A DNA stretch of 64,000 bases from JBGPTK01 sp963797765 (lineage in GTDB: Bacteria; Acidobacteriota; Terriglobia; Acidiferrales; UBA7541): assembly GCA_963797765.1 (NCBI GenBank), contig CAWCQU010000007.1, positions 186,001 to 250,000 on the forward strand, written 5' to 3'. The translations under genes and the position numbers were made by a program. The notes under the pieces are model-generated. The model did no database searches. It saw only the letters and a program-made list of their open reading frames with translations, and had not been told where the DNA came from. Below are positions 45,454 to 53,140 of this stretch, one piece after another; within the stretch, counting starts at the first letter, position 1; each line of letters starts with the position of its first letter.

Positions 45454-47144
45454 GCGCGAAATCTCTGCGTCTGCTTGTCTCGTTCATCGCATTTGCCGCG
45501 CTGGCCTGGGTTTCCATTTCTCCGGCATTCACCGGACAATCCTCTGCATCGCAACACTCGAAGTCACCAGCACTGCCGCCCGCCGCTCCGTCGAAATCGC
45601 AACAAGCCGCGCGACTGAATAGCCTCGGCGTAGCCGCGCTCAACCAGCAGCAAATGGAAAAAGCCCTGAAATATTTCGAGCAAGCCGCCGCGCTCGATCC
45701 ACAACTTTTTGCGGCGCGCCTGAATCAAGGAATTGCACTTCTGAACCTGCAGCGATACGAAGCTGCGGGAAAAATCCTGCTCGAAGCCACGCAAGCCGGT
45801 CCAAAAAGCGCGCGAGCCTGGTTCAATCTCGGCCTCCTTCAAAAATCCACCAACGAAACTGAAAAAGCCATCGCCTCCTTTAAACAAGTAGCGGCCATCG
45901 ATCCCGCCGATCCCGAAACGCATTATTTTCTGGGCCTGCTCTATTCGCAGCTTCATCAATACGAAAAAGCCATTCCCGAATATCAGCGAGCGCTCGCCGC
46001 GAATCCCTTTCACGTTTCCTCGGAATTCGGCCTCGCGCAGGCTTATCAGCGTTCCGGCAAGCCAGACGAAGCCAAAACGCACCTGGCCCGCTTCCAGCAC
46101 TTAACGCAGGATAAACTCGGCTCGCCCATCAGCCTGGTATATGGTGAACAAGGAAAATATTCGCTCGCCGAACAAACCACGCCCGCGCTCGCCCCGCTCC
46201 TGCCGCAAATCCCCGTTCGCTTTGAAGTCGCAACCGAAAAATCAGGATTTCCCACGAAGGCGTCCGCTTCCGCGCTCGTGCCGAAAACCAGCGGAGAATT
46301 CCTCGGCTCCGGTGCTTGCGTTTTCGATTACGACGGCGATGGCAAACCGGATTTATTCCTCGCCAACGCCGATGGCAGCGGCGCCGCCGCGCTCTACCGC
46401 AATCTTGGCAATGGCCGTTTCGAAAATGCCACGCACTCCGCGCGATTGGAAATAAAGCCGCATGCGATCGGTTGCGCCGCGGGCGATTACGATAATGATG
46501 GCCACACCGATCTCGCCGTCAGCTTCAACGGCGGCCTCCAGCTTTTTCACAACGAAGGCAACGGCACTTTCACCGACGCAACCGAATCCTCAGGCATCCA
46601 CATGGACGGCCTGGTGATGGGTCTCACCTTCGTCGATTACGATCACGACGGCGATCTCGATCTCTACGCCACCCGCTTCGCCGATTATCCGGTCGAAGAC
46701 ATCCAGCAACTTGCTCCGCCGCCCGGCTCCGCCAAAACCACAAACGTCCTCTGGCGAAATAACGGCAATAAAACATTCACCGATTGGAGCAAGGAATCCG
46801 GTCTCGACCAGTTCCCCAATAGCTTCGGAGCAATCGCGAGCGACGTCAATAACGACCGCGCCGTCGATCTCATCCTCACCGGCTGGCACAAATCCATCCC
46901 GGTCCTGCTGAATCAACGCGAAGGGAAATTTAAGTACACCACGCCATTCGCATCCGTCTCGTCGCCGCCCGCCATCGGCGCCACGGCTCTCGATTTCAAT
47001 AAAGACGGCTGGATGGATTACGCCTTCACCTATTACGGCGGCGATGCGCTGATGCTGTGGCGCAATAAAGATGGAGTAAATTTCGAGCCTGTTCCCACTT
47101 CCCAAACTCGATTGGCTACGCGGCTGGGGAGTCGCTGCGATTGA
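45429..47144 (+). CDS. TPR and FG-GAP N-terminal part of the giant protein
   Basis: 571 residues as read. ATG at 45429; a second ATG at 45450 gives a tighter signal peptide (LRLLVSFIAFAALAWVSISP). TPR helices run to about 220, then FG-GAP blades with DYDGDGKPD, DYDNDGHTD, DYDHDGDLD, DVNNDRAVD and DFNKDGWMD loops. The final 15 residues are out of frame after 47095. Confidence 0.75.
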   Translation: MQKVPKRMSAKSLRLLVSFIAFAALAWVSISPAFTGQSSASQHSKSPALPPAAPSKSQQAARLNSLGVAALNQQQMEKALKYFEQAAALDPQLFAARLNQGIALLNLQRYEAAGKILLEATQAGPKSARAWFNLGLLQKSTNETEKAIASFKQVAAIDPADPETHYFLGLLYSQLHQYEKAIPEYQRALAANPFHVSSEFGLAQAYQRSGKPDEAKTHLARFQHLTQDKLGSPISLVYGEQGKYSLAEQTTPALAPLLPQIPVRFEVATEKSGFPTKASASALVPKTSGEFLGSGACVFDYDGDGKPDLFLANADGSGAAALYRNLGNGRFENATHSARLEIKPHAIGCAAGDYDNDGHTDLAVSFNGGLQLFHNEGNGTFTDATESSGIHMDGLVMGLTFVDYDHDGDLDLYATRFADYPVEDIQQLAPPPGSAKTTNVLWRNNGNKTFTDWSKESGLDQFPNSFGAIASDVNNDRAVDLILTGWHKSIPVLLNQREGKFKYTTPFASVSSPPAIGATALDFNKDGWMDYAFTYYGGDALMLWRNKDGVNFEPVPTSQTRLATRLGSRCD

Positions 47145-47302
47145 TTATGACAATGACGGTTGGATCGATCTGGTAGCAGTCGGTGAAAATGCGCAGGGCG
47201 GACAGATTGCGCTGCTGCGAAACGAAGGCCCCAAAGGATTTCGGGACGTTACAAAAGAAGTTGGCCTGGACAAAGTGAAACTCACAAATCCGCGCGCCGT
47301 CA

Positions 47303-47659
47303 GTGGCCGCGGATTTCGATGGCGATGGCGCAACTGATCTGCTCATCACTCAAAATGGCGGCCCGCCCGTGCTTCTCCGCAACGTTGGCGGAAATCGCAA
47401 TCATTGGATTCAACTCGCGCTCAAAGGCACCAACGACAATAAAAACGGCTTCGGAACAAAACTCGAATTATTCGCGGGCGCGCTCTATCAAAAATGGGAA
47501 GTGGTCAGCAGTTCCGGCTACCTCGGCCAAAACTCGGCCCAAATCACCGCGGGCCTCGGTGCGGCGCGCGAAGCCGATGTTGTGCGCATGCTCTGGCCTA
47601 CCGGAGTCTTGCAGGACGAAATCCAGCTAGCCGCTGGCAAAAATTCACAATATTTCTGA
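47303..47659 (+). CDS. ASPIC/UnbV fragment of the giant protein
   Basis: 118 residues as read: one more FG-GAP loop (DFDGDGATD) and the ASPIC/UnbV domain (GGNRNHWIQLALKGT, NGFGTKLELFAG, SSSGYLGQNSAQITAGLG). The reading frame is then lost in an A5 run. It is a fragment rather than an independent gene. Confidence 0.45.
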   Translation: MAADFDGDGATDLLITQNGGPPVLLRNVGGNRNHWIQLALKGTNDNKNGFGTKLELFAGALYQKWEVVSSSGYLGQNSAQITAGLGAAREADVVRMLWPTGVLQDEIQLAAGKNSQYF

Positions 47660-47732
47660 AATCGATCGCCGCGGCAGTTCCTGCCCCATCGTCTTCGTCT
47701 GGAACGGCAGCCGCTACGAATTTCTCGCCGAT

Positions 47733-48839
47733 ATGGTCGGCCCCGGAATCGTCGGCCACTGGACCGGCCCCGGCCAGCGCGATGTTCCCGATCCCACCGA
47801 ATATTTGAAAGTGGATGGCGCAAGCGTTCGCCCGCGCAACGGCCGCATCAGTTTCCGCATGCTCGAACCCATGGAAGAACTCGATTATCTCGACCAGGTG
47901 CGCCTGCTCGCCGTCGATCACCCATCCAATATCGAAGTCTATCCAAACGAATATTTCGCCAGCAATCCGCCGTTCCCCGAATTTAAAGTGATTGCCAGCC
48001 TCGGCGCGCATTTGCCTGCGGGAGCCTGGGACGATCAAGGCCGCGACGTTTTGCCGCAGCTTTCACGCCGCGATCGCGTCTACGTCACCGATTTTCCCAA
48101 TGCGCCGTATCAGGGATTCGCCGCCATGCACACACTCACGCTCGATCTAGGCGATTGGGATTCCTCGCATCCGTTGCGCCTGCTGCTCGATGGCTTCACC
48201 GATTATTTCACAGCGAATTCCATGTATGCCGCATGGCAGGCCGGAATTCAGCCGCTCGCGCCCTACGTCGAAGCGCAGGATTCTCTCCGGCACATGGATT
48301 CGCGTGATGGACGATATGGGTTTTCCCGCCGGCCTCGCGCGAACCATGATCGCCGACCTAACCGGCCGTGTGCCAGCAGGCACTCGCAAAATCCGCATCG
48401 TCACCAACCTGAAAATTTATTGGGACCGCATCCGCATCGCAAATTCCGCGCCCAATCTTCCTTTCAATTTGCACGAAGTGCCGCTCGCGGCCGCCACTCT
48501 GGATTTCAAAGGTTATCCCCGCGTGATCGAAGGCAATCCCCTAAACGATATCCGTTACGTCTACGAAGACATCAGCCCCACCGGCCCTTATACGCGCCAG
48601 ATCGGCAACTACACCCGCTACGGCGACGTCAGCGCCCTGGTCCAGGCCTCCGACGAAAAATACGCAATCTACGGCTCAGGAGACGAAGTCCAGGTGGAAT
48701 TCAATCCCTCAAATCTTCCGCCGCTCACCCGCCGGATGGACGCGCGACTACTTTTTCTTCGCCGATGGCTTCGCCAAAGATATGGATTTCTATGCCGCCC
48801 ACGGCGACACAGTCGACCCGCTCCCCTTCCACACCCTAA
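47733..48839 (+). CDS. C-terminal region fragment 1 of the giant protein
   Basis: Residues 1 to about 180 are genuine protein (VGPGIVGHWTGPGQRDVPDP to GFTDYFTANSMYAAWQ). After about 48280 the frame gives an Arg/His/Pro-rich out-of-frame tail. The domain is unnamed to me; it regularly follows UnbV-type modules in acidobacterial proteins as far as I recall. Confidence 0.45.
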   Translation: MVGPGIVGHWTGPGQRDVPDPTEYLKVDGASVRPRNGRISFRMLEPMEELDYLDQVRLLAVDHPSNIEVYPNEYFASNPPFPEFKVIASLGAHLPAGAWDDQGRDVLPQLSRRDRVYVTDFPNAPYQGFAAMHTLTLDLGDWDSSHPLRLLLDGFTDYFTANSMYAAWQAGIQPLAPYVEAQDSLRHMDSRDGRYGFSRRPRANHDRRPNRPCASRHSQNPHRHQPENLLGPHPHRKFRAQSSFQFARSAARGRHSGFQRLSPRDRRQSPKRYPLRLRRHQPHRPLYAPDRQLHPLRRRQRPGPGLRRKIRNLRLRRRSPGGIQSLKSSAAHPPDGRATTFSSPMASPKIWISMPPTATQSTRSPSTP

Positions 48840-48975
48840 TCCCCTATCCCTATCCCAACGGCACCAATATCCCACAGACGCGGATCACCTGAAATATCTC
48901 CTCAATTACAACACCCGCCCAGTAGCCGGCCCACCAGCCAACGCCTACCGCTTCCAATATTCGCCGCCGAAGTAA
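48190..48975 (+). CDS. C-terminal region fragment 2 of the giant protein
   Basis: Genuine protein from about 48285 (WIRVMDDMGFPAGLARTM) to 48730, and again for the last 35 residues (DADHLKYLLNYNTRPVAG). The stretch between, 48732-48865, reads correctly one base later (TRDYFFFADGFAKDMDFYAA). Its start codon is not the natural one. Confidence 0.45.
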   Translation: MASPIISQRIPCMPHGRPEFSRSRPTSKRRILSGTWIRVMDDMGFPAGLARTMIADLTGRVPAGTRKIRIVTNLKIYWDRIRIANSAPNLPFNLHEVPLAAATLDFKGYPRVIEGNPLNDIRYVYEDISPTGPYTRQIGNYTRYGDVSALVQASDEKYAIYGSGDEVQVEFNPSNLPPLTRRMDARLLFLRRWLRQRYGFLCRPRRHSRPAPLPHPNPLSLSQRHQYPTDADHLKYLLNYNTRPVAGPPANAYRFQYSPPK

Positions 48976-49319
48976 CAGCAATTTGAAATCTCGCCCCTAA
49001 CCCCTAAGCCCCGCGCGCCCTCAATATCGTTTCTACCCGAACGGCTTTATAGGCCGTGCGGTTTTTCAGCTCCGATGGATAAATCGTAGTTCTGATCTCG
49101 GGCTATGTAGGGGCCGGCTCTCGCGCCGATTACCTTCCCGACTCTTCGTAGGGAAGCCGCGCCCCTGCTTTTACGATTGGGCAATGCCGCCATTCAAGCC
49201 TCTGCAGTCATCCCGAACGGAGTGAGGGATCCAGAGCAACCGCAAAACAAAAGGAGCCTGCAAATGCAGGCTCCCAATTACCAGAAGCTACATGCTCGTC
49301 GATCCGCGACCAACCGCCC
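48976..49319. other. Repeat-containing intergenic region, 344 bp
   Basis: It holds a repeat family A copy (49204-49236), decayed pieces resembling family B (TTTTCAGCTCCGA at about 49054), TGTAGGGGCCGGCTC-type units, and CCTGCAAATGCAGG. No gene seen. Confidence 0.55.
49204..49236. repeat. Dispersed repeat family A, second full copy
   Basis: A 33-base unit from GCAGTCATCCCGAACGGAG to GAGGGATCCAGAG, with two mismatches to the copy at 38893. Confidence 0.65.
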
Positions 49320-49829
49320 CTAAAACTTCGCCTCATCCGCCGAGGGCCCATACAACGCAGGCACCGGAATATTGTTCAACCGCAAATAAACCGTCAATTG
49401 CCCGCGATGATGGATCACATGATTCATCACAAAGCTGCGATACACCGCAATCCTCGGCATGCTGAACAGTGTCTTGCCGTTTTCCAACAGCGACCAGGAT
49501 TTGAAAAAAGCCGCGTCCGGCGTGCCTGCCAGCACCGCGCGCGCATCAGCCACATTCTTATCAAACGTCTGCAGCAATTCCTCCCGCGAAGCCGGAGCTT
49601 TCGGCCCTTCCATCTGCGCTCCACCCGGCGCGATATCCAGCGAATCTTCCTTGATCATCGATCCCACCCATCCCGGCATGGTTGCCAGGTGGCTCGCCAG
49701 CCATCCCATCGTTCCCGACTTGTCGTGCGGCTTCCAACCAAATTTCTCCGCCGGTACCCGCTCCAGCGCCCGCCGCGTATTGGCCATCTCATGATCAAAT
49801 TCCGGTAACAGCGATTCACTCAGTGCCAT
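49320..49829 (-). CDS. DinB family protein
   Basis: A 169-residue four-helix-bundle protein of the DinB/DUF664 superfamily, from the ATG at 49829 behind GGAGG. The metal-site histidines are placed as expected: His in LASHLATMPGW near 50, and the pair in NHVIHHRGQLTVYLRLNN near 140. The C-terminal PVPALYGPSADE is typical of the branch. Relatives are thiol-S-transferases (bacillithiol/mycothiol) or of unknown activity; the substrate here is unknown. Solitary gene with its own promoter. Confidence 0.9.
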   Translation of the reverse strand: MALSESLLPEFDHEMANTRRALERVPAEKFGWKPHDKSGTMGWLASHLATMPGWVGSMIKEDSLDIAPGGAQMEGPKAPASREELLQTFDKNVADARAVLAGTPDAAFFKSWSLLENGKTLFSMPRIAVYRSFVMNHVIHHRGQLTVYLRLNNIPVPALYGPSADEAKF

Positions 49830-49874
49830 GCATTCCTCCATCCCTCAAAATTTTCCCACAATCCCAGCCGCCAA

Positions 49875-49903
49875 ATCATAGGCGAACAAAAAGCGAAACT
49901 CAA
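49875..49903 (-). promoter_or_regulatory. Promoter of the DinB gene
   Basis: On the minus strand TTGAGT (49903-49898), 17 bases, TATGAT (49880-49875). It lies 45 bases before the ATG. Confidence 0.5.
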
Positions 49904-49979
49904 GAACTTTCGCATAGTTTTCACGCGGCGAAGTGTTGGCCGATCAGACTAGATTAAGATCCGGCCTTCGAACTCAACT

Positions 49980-50483
49980 TCACTCCATGTATTGTTTTAC
50001 AACAGCATTAAACTCATCCGACGAGTGGCACGCGATCTCCTCCCCTGACGGTGGTGTGACTTTGCAATCGATTGGCGGAACTTCCCAGAACTTCTTATCC
50101 TTGCGGGAAGTCCACAAATAATTGCCATAGACCTTTCCCTCGAAGGCATCGATTAACAGTATTGAGGTCATGACCTCGCCCGGCCGCTTGGAGGGCTCAG
50201 TGTTCTGAATCTGAACAAAGCAATGATTCAGTTTCAGATTATAGTGGCTAGAGTAGACAGCGGCTCCTCCTATCTTGTATCCCTCATCAGTGAATTCTTC
50301 TCGCGCCTGTTTCGCACACCTTTCCTGAATGTCTAGGTTCGCTGACTTCGAAGTCGATTCCAGGTTGGATGTGAGCTGCTCCACGCGTAGTTGCTGCTCT
50401 CGAAGGGCAGCAGACTTTGTGTAAAGCAGCAAACTAAGTATTCCAACTGAAACTGCGAGCAGGGCCAGTGCAATGTTTTTCAT
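49980..50483 (-). CDS. Membrane-anchored hypothetical protein
   Basis: 167 residues from the ATG at 50483. A membrane anchor (IALALLAVSVGILSLLLYTK) is followed by a short coiled coil (AALREQQLRVEQLTSNLEST) and a globular part with four Cys residues (RCAKQAREEF, NHCFVQ, DCKV, ACHS) that could form disulphides outside the membrane. No SD is visible. No family recognised. Base composition is lower in GC than that of its neighbours, hinting at more recent acquisition. Confidence 0.6.
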   Translation of the reverse strand: MKNIALALLAVSVGILSLLLYTKSAALREQQLRVEQLTSNLESTSKSANLDIQERCAKQAREEFTDEGYKIGGAAVYSSHYNLKLNHCFVQIQNTEPSKRPGEVMTSILLIDAFEGKVYGNYLWTSRKDKKFWEVPPIDCKVTPPSGEEIACHSSDEFNAVVKQYME

Positions 50484-50645
50484 AACTGATTGGGGCAACT
50501 TGAATTTGCCTTGTCGACGCAGTGCCCAAATGCAGAGAACTCGTGTCGACATGAATCAGATTCGCCGAATTTACAAAGTAGAAGGACAGACCAAACCCCA
50601 GTCACATTCGCAGCCCGCGGCTCTCCGGCAAAGCTCACCGGCTTC

Positions 50646-51224
50646 TTACCCCGCGCGCCGCTCCGCCCGAAACTCCGCCTCGCTGAAAATTTCCGCCGTA
50701 AACGCCTCAATCTTCGTCCCCGGCTCTTTCCACGCGCCCGGATCGAGCCCGCCCTTCACGCATGTTTCGTTCAAAAATCGCTCCGCCGACCACCCGCGCT
50801 CGCTGGCCACTTGAGGCAGCAGCAACCCGCGCCGCGGCCCGCGCGAAATCAGCAATCCATGTTTGCCGATCGTGATATGTTCCGGCGCGATGGGCTCAAT
50901 CGGAGACAGCACCGAAACCTCAATTTCCAGGTCGCTCACTTCATCTGCGCGCACCGCTTCAAATCGCGGATCTTCCAGCGCCGCAGCCCGCGCACAATAG
51001 GCCACGGTCTCCGCCAGCGAATTCACGGCGATCACCTGGCCAATGCATCCGCGCAGCCGCCGGCCCCGCCGAAGTGTAATAAAAACTCCGCAAGGATTCA
51101 GCAGCGCGCCAAATTCAAATTTTGATGGGATTTTCAAAAGCCGCCCAGATTGGGCAGCCTCGACGACCGCCAGCCGCGCCAATTCCAGCAACGCGCGGCG
51201 TTCGTCCTCAAGGAGCGGTGACAT
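50646..51224 (-). CDS. amrA: AmmeMemoRadiSam system protein A (AMMECR1 domain)
   Basis: A 192-residue AMMECR1-domain protein. Recognised by GVFITLRRGRRLRGCIGQV, AARAAALEDPRF and LEIEVSVLSPIEP. In many prokaryotes it is encoded with AmrB (Memo-like) and a radical SAM protein, neither of which is here. The biochemical function is not established. It overlaps the end of pgsA by 17 bases and is probably co-expressed with it. Confidence 0.88.
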   Translation of the reverse strand: MSPLLEDERRALLELARLAVVEAAQSGRLLKIPSKFEFGALLNPCGVFITLRRGRRLRGCIGQVIAVNSLAETVAYCARAAALEDPRFEAVRADEVSDLEIEVSVLSPIEPIAPEHITIGKHGLLISRGPRRGLLLPQVASERGWSAERFLNETCVKGGLDPGAWKEPGTKIEAFTAEIFSEAEFRAERRAG

Positions 51225-51840
51225 CTTGAGTCTTTTTTTCCTGTTCCAGCACCAGCGCCGCGCGGCGGTGCCGCTGCTTCACGCTTTCATCCACCTGGCT
51301 CCAGAACATCAAAAAGTAATGCACCGCCGAAGCCACCGCGCTCACTACCACCAGCCACAAAAGAATCGGCGCCAGAAAGCGCATCAGCAGATGCCGCGCG
51401 CCCAAGATCACCGCGCATCCCGCCAGCACCTGCAACACCATTTTCGATTTTCCCAGTGGCGACGCGGGAATAATCAATCCCTCCGCCGAGGCAATGCTTC
51501 GCAATCCCAGAACGATAAATTCCCGCCCGATGATGATCACCACCATCCACGCGGACACCAGCCCCATTTCCACCAGCGAAATAAACGTCGCCGAAATCAG
51601 CAGTTTATCCGCGATCGGATCCAGCAGAATTCCCAGCGTGGTGATTTCGCCGCGTTTGCGCGCCAGGTATCCATCCATGGCGTCGGTCATCGCCGCTACC
51701 AGCAGAATCAGAACGCCCCAGATTTCATAATGGACCGCGAGGCCCAGCACGTCCAGATTAGGCTCCCGCGTCAGTAGGACAACAACCAGCAGTGGGACGA
51801 AAAAGATCCGCAGGATTGTGAGGCTATTTGGCAGATTCAT
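51208..51840 (-). CDS. pgsA: CDP-diacylglycerol-glycerol-3-phosphate 3-phosphatidyltransferase
   Basis: A 210-residue integral membrane enzyme making phosphatidylglycerophosphate. I use the ATG at 51840, which opens the usual N-terminus (MNLPNSLTILRIFFVPLLVV); the open frame above it is not protein-like. The CDP-alcohol phosphotransferase motif with its Asp residues is complete in DAMDGYLARKRGE and LDPIADKLL. Five to six membrane helices. The Gln/His/Lys-rich tail of about 25 residues is longer than in E. coli. Confidence 0.9.
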   Translation of the reverse strand: MNLPNSLTILRIFFVPLLVVVLLTREPNLDVLGLAVHYEIWGVLILLVAAMTDAMDGYLARKRGEITTLGILLDPIADKLLISATFISLVEMGLVSAWMVVIIIGREFIVLGLRSIASAEGLIIPASPLGKSKMVLQVLAGCAVILGARHLLMRFLAPILLWLVVVSAVASAVHYFLMFWSQVDESVKQRHRRAALVLEQEKKTQDVTAP

Positions 51841-52506
51841 GTTGCGCTCGGCGAACCCGGCTTCGCCAACCCCGCAGTACCGCAGTGTGAGGGGAACTCG
51901 CTCACTATAAACCCGCCAATCGGTCCAGTCAATGTTGCACCCCCGGGCACGCAACAAGAAAATCTCTGTCCGATGAAACTCTTCCAAGATTGTTTTGCCG
52001 CTTCGTCTTTGATTCCCGGCCGTCACGCGCAAACAATGCCCGGCAGCCGCGGTTTTCAAGCATTCCTTCGCGATAGTTCGCTGTTTGCAAGAACGCCATC
52101 AAACGGTCCGTCTGGGACGACAGTTCGCATCCACCAGACAAGTCAATGCGCCGGAAATGCCCGAAAATAAGCCCTTTCCGTCCAAGAAAAGACTTAGGCC
52201 CGAAGTAACTGATAGTGAACATCCTGCTGCAAACCTGTGCAAATTGAATAGTTCATGCGCCAGAGCAATTTAAGAACCATTAAAAGACTCGGCCATCCGA
52301 AACTGTTAAGTAACTGCCTATAAATCATAGCGTTGCAGCGTTCACGCAGGCGTAATATATTTTTCTGGCAGGAATTTCGCAGGCGGGCTTTGATTTCGTA
52401 GTCCCCAATTTCCACAACTATTTCCACAGACCCTACCCCCGCCAGCCTCAATAAAACGCTCTATTTTCAAGTCTGGACAGGGTTTAAAACTAGATATCCT
52501 CAGTCG
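51841..52506. other. Gene-poor region upstream of pgsA, 666 bp
   Basis: No protein-like frame is convincing on either strand. The right half is AT-richer and holds two TTTCCACA boxes (52409-52416, 52421-52428) on a 12-base period. It could contain an unrecognised RNA or the promoter of pgsA, but no standard signal is clear. Confidence 0.45.
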
Positions 52507-52707
52507 CTACGCGCGCCTCGGTCCGGCCAGCACTCGGCCCGGCAAAAAGAGTATCGCGCGCAGCAAATCAAGCACTCCATCCACCGCGATTCCCACCAGG
52601 CGGAAGGGCAGCAATAGCAGCCAAACAATCGGATATAGAATCAGCGCGAGCAGCGCCAGCGGCCAGCAAATCACCAACAAAATGCACCAGAGAAGGAATT
52701 TCGCCAT
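52507..52707 (-). CDS. Small membrane protein
   Basis: 66 residues with two long hydrophobic stretches (LLWCILLVICWPLALLALIL, then VWLLLLPFRLVGIAV) and an amphipathic C-terminal helix ending in Arg residues. ATG at 52707 with AGGAG upstream. It lies 67 bases downstream of the hflX region on the same strand. No family recognised. Confidence 0.65.
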   Translation of the reverse strand: MAKFLLWCILLVICWPLALLALILYPIVWLLLLPFRLVGIAVDGVLDLLRAILFLPGRVLAGPRRA

Positions 52708-52774
52708 TTCCGGATTCTCCTCTGCCTATGAATACGAGATCATACTCAATCCGGTTCCCATTCCGAAAATAAAT

Positions 52775-53140
52775 TCACCGCGCTACTTCTTCGGAAAATT
52801 CGTCCAGCCGCCGCGCCAGTGACTCCGGCAATTCCGCATCGATGTGCATGTGACCGTCGTCCACCGAAGATTCCAGCACTCTTCCGCAAGTATAAACCAG
52901 CGCCAGGTATCGTCCTTCGGACATCGGCACACGCAGCCGCGTTCGCACCAGCGGATCCACCGGCATCGCCTTATCGATCCGCCGCAGCAGCTCGTCCACT
53001 CCTTCGCCGGTCTTCGCCGAAACGAAAACGCTGCCATCCGCCCGATTCTTCATCAACGCGTTCAATTCTTCTTCCTGCATTTGATCGATTTTGTTAAACA
53101 CGCGCAGCCGCGGCCGGTCCTCGGCTCCCAGGTCTGCCAC
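52775..53140 (-). CDS. hflX: HflX C-terminal fragment
   Basis: 121 residues in a second frame: G4 NKID, the G5-like VSAKTGEGVDELLRRI, and the C-terminal domain (RVPMSEGRYLALVY, LPESLARRLDEF). It belongs to the preceding frame rather than being a separate gene. Confidence 0.6.
   Translation of the reverse strand: MADLGAEDRPRLRVFNKIDQMQEEELNALMKNRADGSVFVSAKTGEGVDELLRRIDKAMPVDPLVRTRLRVPMSEGRYLALVYTCGRVLESSVDDGHMHIDAELPESLARRLDEFSEEVAR

Larger units (their letters stand above)
45429..48975 (+). pseudogene. Giant TPR + FG-GAP + ASPIC/UnbV secreted protein, six frame changes
   Basis: Joined across frame changes, this is one protein of about 1,180 residues. It has a signal peptide (about 12-37), four to five TPRs (about 55-220), an FG-GAP/CRTAC1 propeller (about 290-620) and an ASPIC/UnbV domain. 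A C-terminal region of about 430 residues follows (VFVWNGSRYEFLADMVGPGI, VDHPSNIEVYPNEYF, YVYEDISPTGPYTRQIGNY). Changes fall near 47095 (in CCC), 47302, 47640 (in AAAAA), 48280, 48732 and 48865. Five are +1-like, the last -1-like. Each join gives continuous protein with no nonsense codon. The product would be periplasmic or surface-bound. Confidence 0.65.

Noticed and set aside
51841..52451. Small minus-strand frames upstream of pgsA (97 and 85 codons)
   Set aside because: Cys/Arg-rich products without start signals; not protein-like.
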